The notes under the pieces were generated by a model. It had not been told where the DNA came from, ran no database searches, and worked only from the letters and a program-made list of their open reading frames with translations. Below, one piece after another: positions 36,225 through 48,179 of a stretch of 64,000 nt of DNA. The translations under genes and the position numbers were made by a program. The DNA lies in assembly GCF_014898055.3 (NCBI RefSeq), contig NW_023600993.1, positions 16,024,850 to 16,088,849 on the forward strand, read 5' to 3'. The stretch is from Talpa occidentalis (Eukaryota > Chordata > Mammalia > Eulipotyphla > Talpidae). Position 1 is the stretch's first letter, and each line of letters begins with the position of its first letter.

Positions 36225-37965
36225 AAAGTGACCCAAGATGGTGATGTAGGACTATCCTCCCACAGGATAACCAAAAATGAAGCTACGTATGGAATCATTT
36301 CCTTTGAAAATAAGACCTGAAAGTTAGATTAGTGGTCCCATTGCATCAGGAAATATAAAAAATGCCATATCAAGGCAGGTAGGGGACACTGAATATGTCC
36401 TTGGCGTAAGTCCCCACCCCTGTGTGGTGACCCACAATCAGGAGGGAAATCAAAACCTAGAGTTATTCTCTGAGAGGCAAAGGGTTTGTATCCCCACTGC
36501 AGATACCCCAGCTTTTAAGACCATCACCTGAGAGATGAAACCCCCAAACATCTAGCTTTGAAAACTAATACGGTTCATGTCTAAGAGACCCATAGGGCTG
36601 TAACCAACTTTGAAATCTTGAAGGGGTTGCATGTTGATGTATCCCAGGACTCAATGAAGAAATAGGCCTTTGAAAAGCACCCCTATTATTTGAAGGTGAT
36701 TCATTTGCTAAACTTACTATGTTCATCTGAGGGGTAAGAGCCTGCTGGAATAATCTCCGGGAGTGTTGAAACTGGTGGGCGCTGTTTCACATTCTCCCTT
36801 TCCCTTTGCTAAAGACTGTGGATGCATCTTTTTATTTTTCTTTCTTTTTCTGCCACACTCCACATTGCCAATATTTCCTGGAGAGTCACTTTTATACACA
36901 TCTGGTGCCCAGAGGACTTTAATAATCAGACAATTGTGGAGCATTTTCAGCAGACATAGGGCACTGCAGACATAGGATTCGGAAAGACACCACCAGTCTT
37001 TCTAAAAAAGAGACCAATTTTATTTGTTTGTCCAGAAACTTTAACCTGAGGGACAAACTTCTAGCCTGGTATATTTCTAGAGGCCCACAGAGGTACTCTC
37101 AGGAAATTGTTTTCAATGAATGATGGAACAAAAGGCAGAAAATTATCAGTAGTATAGCAGACTTGAAAAAATCCTATCAAATTACCTGACCAAAATTCAC
37201 AGTCTTAGAATCCACTCAACAATCCACTCAGAATATACTTTTGTCTTGATGAGTACTTTGAACACTTATATCAATAAACTATATTCTGGCCCATAAAATG
37301 TGTCTCAAGAGTTATAAAGGTATTAAGGTAATGTAAAACTTGTCTGATCACAATGGAATTAAATTAGAAATGAATAACAGAATGATATTGAGATTTGAAA
37401 CACTGACTATAACAACCACTGACCAGAATGTGGAGCAACTAGAACTCTCAAACTATTGGTGGCAAATTCATTTTGGGAAAGAGTTTGGCAGTTTCTTAAA
37501 AATTTAAACATACACTTTCCATGTGATCTATCAACTTCACACCCAAGAAATGAATGCCTAGATCCATAACCCTTTAATATGGATTTTTATAGAAGCATTA
37601 TTTGTTGAGTCTAAAAGTAGAAACAAATGTAATTAACAGTTATGAGTGAATTCATTCATGAACAATTTTATGAATGCAATTTTTTGCACATAGCTACATT
37701 GGAATAGAACTCTGAAATAAAAGGAATCAACTACTAACACATATAGCAACATACATAAATGTCAACATAATTATGCCAGAATAACCCAGAAAAAAGAATA
37801 TATGTTGCATTACTCCATTTATGTATTAATTCTAGATATTGTAAACTAGTCTAGGATGAGTCAAAACTTATCAGATTGTACATTTCAATGTGTGTAATTC
37901 ATTTAATGTCAATTATACCTTAATAAAGCTGCTAAAAGCTAAATAAAATTAAATTCATGGCTCAA
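36225..37965 (+). mobile_element. old L1 (5' UTR-like start, internal deletion, 3' end)
   Basis: It starts with cccaagatggtgatgtagga, the usual 'aagatggcggagtagga'-type beginning of old L1/HAL1 copies. It continues through a 5' region, then ORF2 phrases (tggcccataaaatgtgtctc, gatcacaatggaattaaatt, gtttggcagtttcttaaaaa, ctatcaacttcacacccaag), and ends with gtcaattataccttaataaa. Because the 5' region and the ORF2 3' end are only about 1 kb apart, most of the body is deleted or this is a HAL1-type element. Confidence 0.72.
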
Positions 37966-38109
37966 AAATTAAAAACAATAGACATGTAGATATACCTCAA
38001 AATAATGGAATATCACCTCCATCTCTGTGTTTTTCACCATATAGTATAAACCAAAATAAATTGCTATGCATACAGAGAAAAAAAGAATCACTCAACCCTA
38101 CAAAAAAGT

Positions 38110-38350
38110 ATATATGCAAATCTTTTCATTGGTGTTTGTTTAAATATAAGAAGGTCTTACATTTGGTTATTTTAAATTCCTAAATTCTTTTATCATTTGT
38201 GTAAGCTCTATTATGGCTTGTCTTGGATATGCCATATAATATCATCAGCAAATAACTTACTTCTTTTCCAATTCTTATGCCTCTATTAGATTTGCTAACC
38301 GCAGCTCCACTATAAAAAACATATGCTTGCTGCTGAATGAAGATTCACAA
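38110..38350 (-). mobile_element. old L1 fragment
   Basis: Reverse-oriented L1 RT region: gatatgccatataatatcatcagcaaataa and acttcttttccaattctta correspond to the usual 'atgtcatctgcaaatag...acttcttcttttcc' passage. Confidence 0.5.
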
Positions 38351-38814
38351 ACTCCTTCCATGAGCAAAATTTAATCTAGTTCTCTTGGAACTTGGATTCT
38401 TACTGGGTTTCAAGAAATAAAATTTCCTAATTGGGACACCATCAAGAATATTTAAACATTCCTATACCCAGTACTTAAAGGAGAAAGAAGTCACATTTTC
38501 CCCCAAAATGTGAGATTTTATATATGCTGGATGGATGTCTCAACAGAATCCTTACAGTTACAGAATGGTAAGGCAGAAAAGTATTTTCATTCATTACCTA
38601 ATGTCATTGTTAAAACAGTCCCAATTAATAGGTGATATTATTACTGTCTTTTTTTATAAAAGAAGTTTCTGAGATTCAAAGGACATCAAGAACTTGAACA
38701 CAACAGCCCAGTAACTACTTTGGAGATATTATAAAAGCCTAACTATGTCCAATTTCAAGAAACATGAATTGGCTATTCTACTTGGTTACCCAGACTACAA
38801 ATTTTAGAAATTGT

Positions 38815-39230
38815 TTGAATTACCCGCTACTATGTAACAAACCACCCCTTCTAACAAACTGAGAAGCCTAAAATAATTATTTAACTCACAGCAGAGAAGG
38901 CTCCTCTGCTCCACACAGCGTCCAAGTTTAAACAGGGAGGAGGGAATGTCTAAGATGGCTCCCCACGTGGCTGACAAATTGGTTCTAGTTTTCAGCTGAG
39001 AGCTTAGCTGAGCTTATTGGACAGAATATGGCCAATTCAACAGGCCCTTCTGCTGAAATTAGCTGTGGCTGCCTCACATGTGTTACACCTGGTTCCAAAT
39101 GCAAGCCTTCCAAAAGTACCAGCTGGGCGTTATAGCATCTTTTCTATCCCAGCACAGAAATAACAGCAAATTTAAAGGTAAGCTACAGAAACCCCTCCTC
39201 TAAATGGGAGGTACACTAAAACCACATTAT
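38815..39230 (-). mobile_element. old MLT1-like (MaLR) LTR
   Basis: In reverse orientation: ctactatgtaacaaaccacc at the left end, then taaaataattatttaactcac, ctctgctccacacagcgtcc, agctgtggctgcctcacatg and ctcctctaaatgggaggta follow the order of mammal-wide LTRs that end in tgg(t)ttgttatgcagcagtag. Confidence 0.65.
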
Positions 39231-39304
39231 GAAAAGAACAGGTAAGATGGAATATAATGTGGAAGCCATCTTCACAAAATACTATCTCCCAGAGCAATCA
39301 TCTA

Positions 39305-39480
39305 GAGTGTTGTTTCTCAAAGTTTGGTCTGTAGAACATCCCAACTAAAGTTACCTTATATATGTTCAAATGATGATTCTTAGGTATCTGTGAAGAAATA
39401 ATGCTCAACCTTGAGATCAAGACCTAAGAATGCCCATTTATTTGGGTGGGTTTTAACTGCTAAAATTTGAGAATCACTTA
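39305..39480. mobile_element. MER5A-like hAT MITE
   Basis: Terminal inverted-repeat-like ends: gtgttgtttctcaaagtttgg at the left and taaaatttgagaatcactta at the right, as in MER5A (cagtggttctcaa ... ttgagaaccactg). Length ~175 bp is right for the family. Confidence 0.8.
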
Positions 39481-40640
39481 CCCGATCCAACTTCTCTCAT
39501 TTGAGAGAATAAGAAAATAAGAACTAGAAAATAGTCTTTCCCACGAGCACAGTTAATTATGCTATTTTTAGCCTCTCTTTATGAGTGTTGCTGCTGAATT
39601 ATTAATATTAAGTTCTTTCTGATTCCTATCATAAAGATAATAAAGAGTAAGCCCCAGGAAAAATCAAATGACTAAAAATGACAAGGGGGGATGTAAGAGA
39701 ATGGTGGTGACCTGTTGTAAGACATAACATGAAATCAGGGAAAGGTCTTGAACTGTTAAGTTTGAACAATTAAAGAAGCCAGAGGGAAACTAAGGTTTCA
39801 TTTAAGGTCCAGATTCACCTGGCAATGGAAATAAGTGAAAGACAGTCACTGCAATAAAAAGATGACACTACAATAAGTAGAGACCGATCGATATGTAAAA
39901 TGTCCTATGGGGTCAAAAATTGCCTTTGCTCAAAATATAGCTCCAGAACCTCACACAGAAGTGCTAGAATCCTGCTAAATGCCACTGAAGAATGGTAGGG
40001 CTGGGCAGGAAAGGTCAGATTTCAGGGTCTGCAGGAAGTAACTAAAACTGGGCAAATGACACACGCTGTTGTTTGCCCTAAATTTTAATGTTAATAAACA
40101 TTGTTTTTCCTTTTATTTGAATTCACACACACACATACACACACACACTCACACACACTAATCAAAGCCTTGACAACCATGATTGTGCAGAAACCAACAA
40201 TTTCTTTAGAATTTACAATTCTAGAAATACTCTGACTTCTATAGATAATAGTCATTCAATAGTTCCCAAATGAACTAAATAAAACCAAAATAAGTTTTGA
40301 ATTATAAGACTAAGTGGTTGCCAGAAAGGAAGAGGGGAAAGGAGGTGGGTAAATCAGCCAAGAAGGACAAAATATGGACAAGGACAGATTTGAACTTTTC
40401 AGGGTGAACTAAATGGAGCTTTTACAGAGGCTGATTCTCAACGATGAACACCTGCAACTTAAATACTGTTATGTTTTTTCCATTTAAAAAAAGTTGATCA
40501 TTCTCCCCAACAGATGTAGGTGCAGATGTTAGTTCTTCCCAAAGGTCAGTGTCAGGGGTTCCCAGGTAGCAGGGCCAGTGCTGACTTGAGTTCCCCACCC
40601 CTCCAATAAACAGCTTGCTCTCGGAGAAAGTTTTAAATTT
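39481..40640. other. intergenic sequence with a CA repeat
   Basis: Apart from the microsatellite at 40134-40159 nothing is recognised. A ccaataaacagcttgctctcgg stretch near 40603-40624 is reminiscent of an LTR polyadenylation and U5 region but is isolated. Confidence 0.4.
40134..40159. repeat. (CA)n microsatellite
   Basis: Interrupted CA dinucleotide run. Confidence 0.95.
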
Positions 40641-40953
40641 TTATGGTGGCGGGAGAACTATGGGTTCTACACCTGAGGGGAGAAACCAATTACTGTACAA
40701 AAATGAACAATGATGTGAGAAAATTAAAAAAAAAAATTAATTCTCATTTTTCAGCAGCTCCTTATTACAGAAATCAGCCGCTTGCCCTCTCACAGCCTGC
40801 TGGATTTATTTCTAAGCCAAAGAAGGAAAAATATTCTTCAATTCTGAGGAAAAACCTAACTTTGGCTCGTCTGAATACCTCCAAATGCAGCGGAAACCAC
40901 CAACCCCTTGAAAGAAAGAGAGCTGCTAGGTAAGTAGTCAGAGGCACAGAGGC

Positions 40954-41040
40954 AAAAATAAGACCTGCTTTGTGAGGGCCAAACTGGACAGAAATAAAAA
41001 TCTGAAGGTCATCACCCCCCCAAAAAATAAGACCTGCTTT
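40954..41040. repeat. short direct repeat
   Basis: The block aaaaataagacctgcttt occurs at about 40955 and again at about 41023, roughly 68 bp apart. Confidence 0.75.
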
Positions 41041-41955
41041 TACACTTCTGGGACACCCAATCTAGTGCATTTAAAAGCATCCAGAGTAGCCCAGACCAGG
41101 TTCTCATGCCACTGACAGAATCTGCTCCGTGAGCCCCACTCTGGCCTTTGCCTGTCAAGGGGCGTTCAGATCCGTCCACGTTCCCGTTTTATCTCTCTGC
41201 CATTGCTGATTGCTAATTTCCTGAGTATTAATTACAAAGTTCAGCCCTTCCCCTATTGAGTCTGAAATAGAGAATGAGGGCTAACTTTAGAACAAAAGCT
41301 GTCAAATTCCCCCATCCACTCAGTACATTTAAGGCCAAGGAAGTGCGAAGCAAAGAGACACATTCCTCCCCTTTCAGGAAAATTTCTGTGAAATTAGGAT
41401 GACTCAAACATTCCTTCTAGGTCCTTAAAATAAAGGGTGCGTGTTGAAGGCATTTCATTTTTGAATGGCCCTAAAAATTCTTTTTCTGGGAGATCTAGAA
41501 AAAGGGGTGGAATTATCACAGCTCATTGAACACAAATAAATGCAGTGGTCGCCCTTCCTTGCCTGATTAAGCCATTGTCTGACCTCTGATTCCTAAGCGA
41601 GTGCATTGCCTCAGTGCTGTTTTTTCAAGAGGAGAGAAGATGAAAAAGAATTTTGCGATAATTAACTTTTTTTACTTTTGATCTTGGGGATAATCACACA
41701 TTCTGGGGCTGCCAGCTTGTTCCAGCCACAGTGTTTAATTTGAGACACATCCTCAGTCTGCCTCACAAGAATTTGCTTCATGGTTAACAATTCCCACGTA
41801 GAAGAGAAAGGAGTATTGGAGAGAGGACCAATCTACAATTCTAGCCCATGGAGAGGGGGATGAGGAAAATCCCTGCTCACCTCAACATGATTGGACTCAC
41901 GTGGGCTGTTGGGGGGTTACTTTAAAGCTAACTGCATCTTTAAATTTCCCATGCA
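41041..41955. other. complex unique-looking sequence, possible regulatory element
   Basis: More GC-balanced than its surroundings and free of recognised repeats. It has several homeodomain-type cores (gtattaattaca near 41226, gataattaactt near 41658). It could be a conserved enhancer; no conservation data are available to me. Confidence 0.3.
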
Positions 41956-42226
41956 GGGCCTCTCTGGTGGCGCAAGGGGTTAAGCACAACACTTATGAAG
42001 CAATCTGTAGCCTCTGCAGCATGAGCTTGATCCCTGGCAAGTCAGGGAGCAACCCACATGGCAGAGCAGACCTCTCCTGTCTCACCCGCTGCTCCCCTAA
42101 GCAGTGTGTTTTGGTTAGTCTGCCTGTTCTGTTCCCCACTCTGTCTCTAGTGAATCCTCTCACCCCCGTGTCTCTGACCTGTATCCCAGCTCTTGCATGC
42201 ATAAATAAATAAGTCTTTAAAAAAAA
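41956..42226 (+). mobile_element. tRNA-derived SINE, full length
   Basis: Head gggcctctctggtggcgcaa, mutated B box gagcttgatccct, body ctctcctgtctcacccgctg, tail gcatgcataaataaataagt and poly-A. Flanks aaatttcccatgca (before) and aaatttttccaagca (after) look like a diverged TSD. Confidence 0.92.
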
Positions 42227-42715
42227 TTTTTCCAAGCAAGATGAAAAAGTGAATGGGGAAACCAGGAGCAAGTCAAATGTGCAAATTGTGTGCTTGCAGC
42301 CACTTCCTAGAGTTGAGACATCCCTCAGGAAAGAGTATTAAAACTTTATACAGTTAAAAATAGAAGCTGAAACCTAAAAACTAAAACCTGCAGATCAGTT
42401 TCAGTCGTGTGCAGTGAGTCTGTGACTCAGTCCAGTTAAAGACAATGACCTTCTCTTGGGGCCTCAATTTTCTCAGCCGGAGGATGAATGATGGGAAGCT
42501 TTTGGCGCGCTCTGCACTCCTAGGGATATGGCCTGTCTCTAAAGCCTAACGACAATTATTCTTACATCTGAAAGCTATCCACCTCACTCATCACCCTTTC
42601 AAATCTATTCTCAAATCTAAGTGATCACTGGACACTGGTCAGAAGGAAAACGTCAGCTTCCGGTCCTCTGACTTTTTGAGAGCTCAAGATCAATCAAGCT
42701 CCACATCCCCCAATC

Positions 42716-43163
42716 CCTCCTGTAGGGTAAGGAAAATGTCAGGCTTTTCTGCCCTTCCGCCATCAGGATAGATGATGGATCCTTGTCCTGAATGCATGCC
42801 TGATGGCGGGCACCTGGAATAGGGTGTGGGCATAGGTAGATGGGATTCACCTGGGCTAAGACTGTGCTTTTAAGGGCTGCGTCTCGGGGACGCCAGTAGC
42901 AGCAGTAGAAGCCGAAGCCGAAGCCGAAAGAGAAGCCGAGAAGCAGCAGAACGAACGCTAGAGAGCCCAGATAGAGTGAAGACTTGCTGGGGGCTAGGAG
43001 ACCTGCCAGCCTCCCAGCCCCTCAGCCAGCACCCCTGCCTGCCATATGCCTGGTGAACCCCAAATAAAAAACCTGCAAAACTACTGAGGACTCTGACTCC
43101 TCCTTTACCCGGTCTGCTGGATCAGAAAACCTGCACTGTGTCCTGTCCTGCCTTTACACCTCC
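42716..43163 (+). mobile_element. solo LTR of an endogenous retrovirus (plus copy)
   Basis: The LTR is 42721-43158 (438 bp), beginning TGTAGGGTAAGG and ending CCTTTACA (inverted TGTA/TACA ends). It is flanked by an exact 5-bp TSD, CCTCC (42716-42720 and 43159-43163). It contains a tttaag TATA-like site near 42869, an AATAAA signal at about 43062 followed by a U5-like ctcctttacccggtctgctgg, and a CpG-containing agccga-type repeat at 42909-42940. No gag, pol or env flanks it. It belongs to the same family as the minus copy at 34065-34467. The 5-bp TSD fits class I or ERVL-type elements; the class is not settled. Confidence 0.92.
42909..42940 (+). repeat. hexamer tandem repeat inside the LTR
   Basis: Three to four copies of an agccga-type unit (gaagcc phase) in the presumed R or leader-proximal part of the LTR. 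The minus copy at 34 kb lacks a clear array, so this is a copy- or subfamily-specific expansion. Confidence 0.7.
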
Positions 43164-43564
43164 CAAACCTGGGGTGATCTCACACCTCTGTCATCTTCCC
43201 ACCATTTTGAACATAATGCAATAGTTCCTTTGCTTCTCCCTCACCAACAGGTTATGAATGATGATAGAAAGGTGGCGAACCTTCCAGCTCTTACCAGCTC
43301 TCTTCCCTTTCTCTCTCTTCCCTCTGTCCCCCCTTTGCTGTTCTCCCTCCCTAGGGCAAAGTACGGGTCACTAAATCCATTTAGCTATTACTATTTGAAA
43401 GTTGATCGTGTCCCAGAGTTCTCATTTCCCAACCTACATCACTCATTTAAGTTTGATCTTCCTTTTTAAACTAACATAGGAGTTGAAGTACAGTCTCTAC
43501 ACCTCCTGACATTTTTTTTTATGTCATTTGATGAACAAAATAATAAAATAAATATATTTGCCAG

Positions 43565-43818
43565 GGTTCTTTAAACTAGCGTTTGATCAGATATCTGGTT
43601 ACCATGTCCTAGAGAAGTTTGCTCTAACTAGTTATGACAATGAATTACTACTCATTGTTGATCACTTCGTTCAAAAATATGAATTCCAGATGATGAAATG
43701 TTTGAAGATGACAGACCAGACAAAGTTTTCTGAGGTCTTTCTCAAATCCAAGGCAGGCAGAGATCCTGACTCAGCTGACTTTGCTGAATGGTTTGACAGG
43801 ATTAAGGATTTTTCTTGA
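43565..43818 (+). CDS. candidate terminal exon or retrocopy fragment, unidentified
   Basis: An 84-codon open frame follows a possible acceptor (atatttgccag/GG at 43564) and ends with TGA at 43816-43818. The translation begins FFKLAFDQISGYHVLEKF, contains DNELLLIVDHFVQKYEF and SEVFLKSKAGRDPDS, and ends FAEWFDRIKDFS. Its mix of charged and hydrophobic residues looks protein-like, with no low complexity. The acceptor has a weak pyrimidine tract, no donor follows, and the nearest AATAAA is more than 1 kb away. I do not recognise the family and see no poly-A tail or TSD that would prove a retrocopy. It could equally be a chance frame. Confidence 0.22.
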
Positions 43819-46030
43819 CCTCTTAAAGTATTTTTTAAAAAATTACTTCAAGACTATTTCTATCCCCTGCTCTTAAAAGCAACAGGATGTCTGCTTTTAT
43901 TTCATATTTTTGACAGTCACTGTTCCCTTCTCTCACCTTTGTACTTTTTTGTTGTTGCTTATTTTTACTGAATTATTCTTACGACCAGAAGGAAGAGAAG
44001 AGAAATACTAATTGTCCCAGAGCTTCTCTTGGGAGATTTGAAGGATGTGTTAATATGAAAAATCTTTTAATCACTGAGGAATTACAAATTAAGTCAAAAT
44101 AGAAATCTAATATAGTAACTACCTTTGGATTTCCACTAAGTGAATAATTTTTATTATCACTTTGGAATACACTCTGGGACAATAAGTATTTTCTCCTCTT
44201 TCTCCAGCAACATTTTATTTCCCAAATCTGCAATTTCAGAAACAACTGGGAATGACACTTCTTCCCATATCCTGTAAAGTCTGGATCTTTGAAAAGTTTG
44301 ACACACCGATGAAATTTTCTACTACTGGATAAATGATTATAAACATTTTGTTGAATTATGTTTCATTTTTAAGTACAGATAAAATTAGATGGAGCTATAC
44401 ATTTAAGTTAGATAAAAGCATGAACACCTTTTTTTTCTACATTACAATAACTCCCTCCAAGATATGTTACCGAGGGGAACAAGCCCATGCATATTTCAGG
44501 TCCCAATTTCAAAAAAATCAGTGTTCATTTTTTAAAATACTTCTTAGAATTAATGTGCTTTGATGGAGATAAAAATGGAAAAATAATTAGACACTATCCT
44601 CATTTGCATTCTTCAGAACCGTTCCTGATTAAATCAAACTAGTAGGGTGTTTTTTCCAATTGATGGCATTTTTTTTGTGGAGTGGTAATTAAGTCTCAGT
44701 CATGATGAGTGACCCACCAGCGCCATAGGAAAGCCATTTCCTGAGACACAGCCATCAACCAGTCTGTCTAACAGGCAATTGTTTGTAAAAATGAAGATTT
44801 TTGTGCAAAGGCACAAGGGCTCTAAGAACAGAACTAACACTCATGAGCTCTGAAAGGTAGAATTGAGGCTAAATTTCCCTCTGGAAACTGCTGAAATCCA
44901 GCCCTTATGTTTCTCTGTGCATGTGTGTTGCGACAGAAAGGCAAAGAATTCAAAGACTTGCAAAGGCGGAATGTGGAAATCAGTGAACTCAGTTACGTCT
45001 ATTGGGCAGAACTGGCGAGAAGCTGGGGCTGAAAGTAATGGTGTGGACAGCCTCACCCCATTACTTTCAAAGCAAGTGATTCTGTTGTAGCTATTATATC
45101 ACTCTCGATTTAAAAAGAAAAAAGGGAGGTGGTTTATCATCTCTCCCTTCTAATGGATAGGAACATAAATTTGCACCCAATGTGGAATAAATGAACTAAC
45201 TATAAGGTGTTCAGCTTGTCAGTCTGTGTCTGACCCAATGGTTCCAACATATGCTCGGCTTAGTTGCCAACATTCATATTTGCTTTCTGTGCAAGGAGAC
45301 GGTGGGTTGTGTGCGTGTGTAAAATGGCTTCTGAGAGTCAGACCAGCTTGAAGCAAAAAAGGGAGGAATTTCTCAAACTCTGCCTTTCCTCAATGCATGG
45401 CTATAATGCAACATGTGACAGTCAGGTAGAAGACTTTTAGTGTTTGGCACCACTACTATCGTCTATCTCTGCAATGTGACTTTTGTTGTTTATTGTATTA
45501 TTAGCAAGAAAGAGATATTATTGATTAAGAGTGCCTATTGTCCTATAGAGCAGATGTTAAAAGCTGCAGAAAGTTAGAGAAAAGTCTGCACTCACTATCA
45601 AGCATGTAGCTACTCATACATAAATAATAGGATTTTTGCTCAAAAGTTGTTCTGCCAACACCGGTTTAAAGGCAAATACGTGAACAAATCCACAGCAAAA
45701 AAAACCACTATGATATGAAATGATGTGTTATCAACATCAACATCAACATGAGATCCTACCACCAGATCTTTGGATTTAAATTTTCTAGATTTTGGCCTGG
45801 TTATAGAACTTTTAAACGTACTCAAGAAGATTATAATGGGCAACTAGAATTCAAAACCCTAATTTTCAGAACTGAGGTCCCTAATCGTGTCTAGCTGGTC
45901 CCATAAAGAGATATTTGAACTCAAATGGGTTTGAGTTTTGGGAAACCCCTATTGTCTAGGACCTGTAGTTCTCATTCTATGTCTCTCTACATGTTAACAT
46001 GTTCAATACCAGTGAAGTTACATCTGCATT
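43819..46030. other. intergenic sequence, nothing assigned
   Basis: Overlapping opposite-strand frames at 44841-45090 lack features. The block 44,590-44,740 holds an octamer-like catttgcat and TAATTA-type cores and might be conserved non-coding sequence. A short atcaac triplication lies at 45731-45748. Confidence 0.35.
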
Positions 46031-46230
46031 TTTATTTTTTTATTTTATTTTTATAGTCCCCATACAATTGCAACCCCCTTATTTTGACCCCCATCCCACC
46101 TTCTCCCCAACCCCCGCCCATAGTGTGTCTCTGGTTCACAGTTGTTCATTGATTTTGATTTTTTCTTTCCTATAGTTATTCTTTTTCCTGGTCCCTTATT
46201 TAGGTTTTCTAGATTCCTGCTATGAGTGAG
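46031..46230 (-). mobile_element. young L1 3' end (heavily 5'-truncated)
   Basis: It is a reverse-complement match to the last ~200 bp of the L1 at 8.4-10.4 kb: tail tttttatagtccccatacaa, the C-rich complement of the 3'-UTR G tract, ctctggttcacagttgttc, ctggtcccttatttaggttt and gattcctgctatgagtgag. Same subfamily and low divergence. TSD not identified. Confidence 0.93.
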
Positions 46231-47308
46231 AACTTTTTAAAGGAAAATTTCAACAGGAAATTATTGGAAGTATTTCATGGTTCATTCATTACAAAACTTG
46301 AGTACATTCTGAATGTTGATACATTATCCTCCAGCTTGCAATCAGTCTCAGAGAAATTTGATTTAGGTAACAATATCCAAACTATAAAGGTTGAAGTGTA
46401 GAAACTTACGTCTATAAGACAAGTAAGTTCTAAGGTTCTAAGTTGACTCTAGTTTGCAACACTTTATTGTGTGCTTGAAAGGTGTTGAAAGTAGTTCTTA
46501 AATATTCTCACCATAACAACAGCAAAAGTGATAATTGTGAGGTGAAGGATGTGTTAACTCACCTATTGTGGCAGACATTCAACAATACATGTGTATCAAA
46601 TCATTACATTAATATGTGACTTACACAATCTAATATGTGTATTTTTATATCTCAATAAGGGAAGAGAATAACTCATCATGAAGGACTATTGATAAAGCTT
46701 ATGTTTTGAACTTTACTCAGTTTCTCTTTTCAAAGGACATTTATGTAAGCAATATCTAAAAGAAGTGAGGTTATTGAAATGACTTGCTTTTTCATTCAGA
46801 ATGCATAAACATGTAATTTGCACTATATACAGCATATTTTCTGCATATAGGTAAATAAATGAATATATTTTCTATATTCACAAGAGTTCAACAAAATGAA
46901 AGTCAAACCATCTCTATTTTCCAAATGAAGAAAATAAATTTTTAAGATGAGTAATCTTGGGCAAGTCATTTCACAGCTACAAGTACTGAAACAGATCAAA
47001 CATTTATTTCTTCTTTCCAAACTAATAGAGCATTTCTCTGGTTGGGTATATATGATGTCTCTCAGCCTTAGATACTTTTTGAGAAGTATCTAACTGAAGC
47101 TTGTCATTTTTCTTTTACTTTAAAATCAGAGCCAGTAGCAAGTTGCAGGGGAAAACATATGTAAATACAACTGAGTTTGTGAAAATACTCTGTACAATGA
47201 AATAACCTACTGTTGAGTGCCACTGGCATTCAAAAGAATCTTGAAATATGATATCTGGTGACTGCCTTAATAGAAATTAAAATTTAATGTTAGAGAAATT
47301 ATATCAAA
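46231..47308. other. intergenic sequence, nothing recognised
   Basis: AT-rich, short frames only. Confidence 0.45.
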
Positions 47309-47597
47309 AGAGAATTGAGGGGCTTACCTGGTGGCGCAAGCACCACACTGTGAGGCAATCTGCAGCCTCTGCAGCATGAGCTCCATCCCCAGCCGGCCAG
47401 GGAGTAAACAACATGGCAAGGCAGACCTCTCCTGACTTGCCCACTGCTCCCCTCAGCCGTGTATTTCAGTCAGTCTGTCTGTTCTGCTCCCCACTCTGTC
47501 TCTGGTGAATCCTCTCACCACCTGCATCTCTGGCCTGTACCCCAGCTCTTGTATGTATAAATAGATGAATCTTTAAAAAAAAGAGAGAGAGAATTGA
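47309..47597 (+). mobile_element. tRNA-derived SINE with TSD and small head deletion
   Basis: The body is about 47320-47587. The head gggcttacctggtggcgcaag runs directly into caccacactgtgagg, so the ggggttaag part of the head is missing. Tail gtatgtataaatagatgaat then poly-A. A 10-bp TSD, agagaattga, is seen at 47309-47318 and 47588-47597; a short GA repeat precedes the second copy. Confidence 0.9.
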
Positions 47598-48179
47598 AAG
47601 GAAAGTTCTTTTTCTTTTGTTGGTTGATATATTCAGTTACAAAATGTCTTTGTAAGTATGACATTTAAGGTTGTTTAGTGCTTACTAATGAAAACATGAG
47701 AATATTTTGATAAATGTGTCATACGAATATCAGAATTCTGAAATATACATTTTGACCTTGATGTTCTTTCTAAGGTTCATAATTCAGAAATTAAGATCAC
47801 AGAGTTAAGTACTTGACCTTTTGTAATGATTCTTATGTATTTTCCTATTACCTATCACCTTGAGAAATTAAAAAATCGCAGGAGTATTTTTAGATAAACT
47901 GTATAGCATTTTGAATATGATTTTAAGACATTTACAATCTTGGACCTCAGATTAAAGGCTGTGCACAATTAAATGGGAATAAGAATTCATCTGGAATCCA
48001 TGGGTTGTAGGTAAGTGTATATGTGTGGATAAGTGCATAGAAACATATTCCCTTCCCTGTAGAGTGAGTCCAGAAGCAATGGTACCCCAGCAAAATGTGA
48101 ACATCTACTACCTAGATCTTGGCCTCTGGTGTTATTTTTCAAACTCCAATTGGGGATTGTTTAGAAAATACCTGACCAA

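Noticed and set aside
43159..43560. Retroviral internal genes next to the LTR
   Set aside because: Nothing retroviral is recognisable on either side, and the matching 5-bp TSD immediately flanking the LTR shows it is solo.
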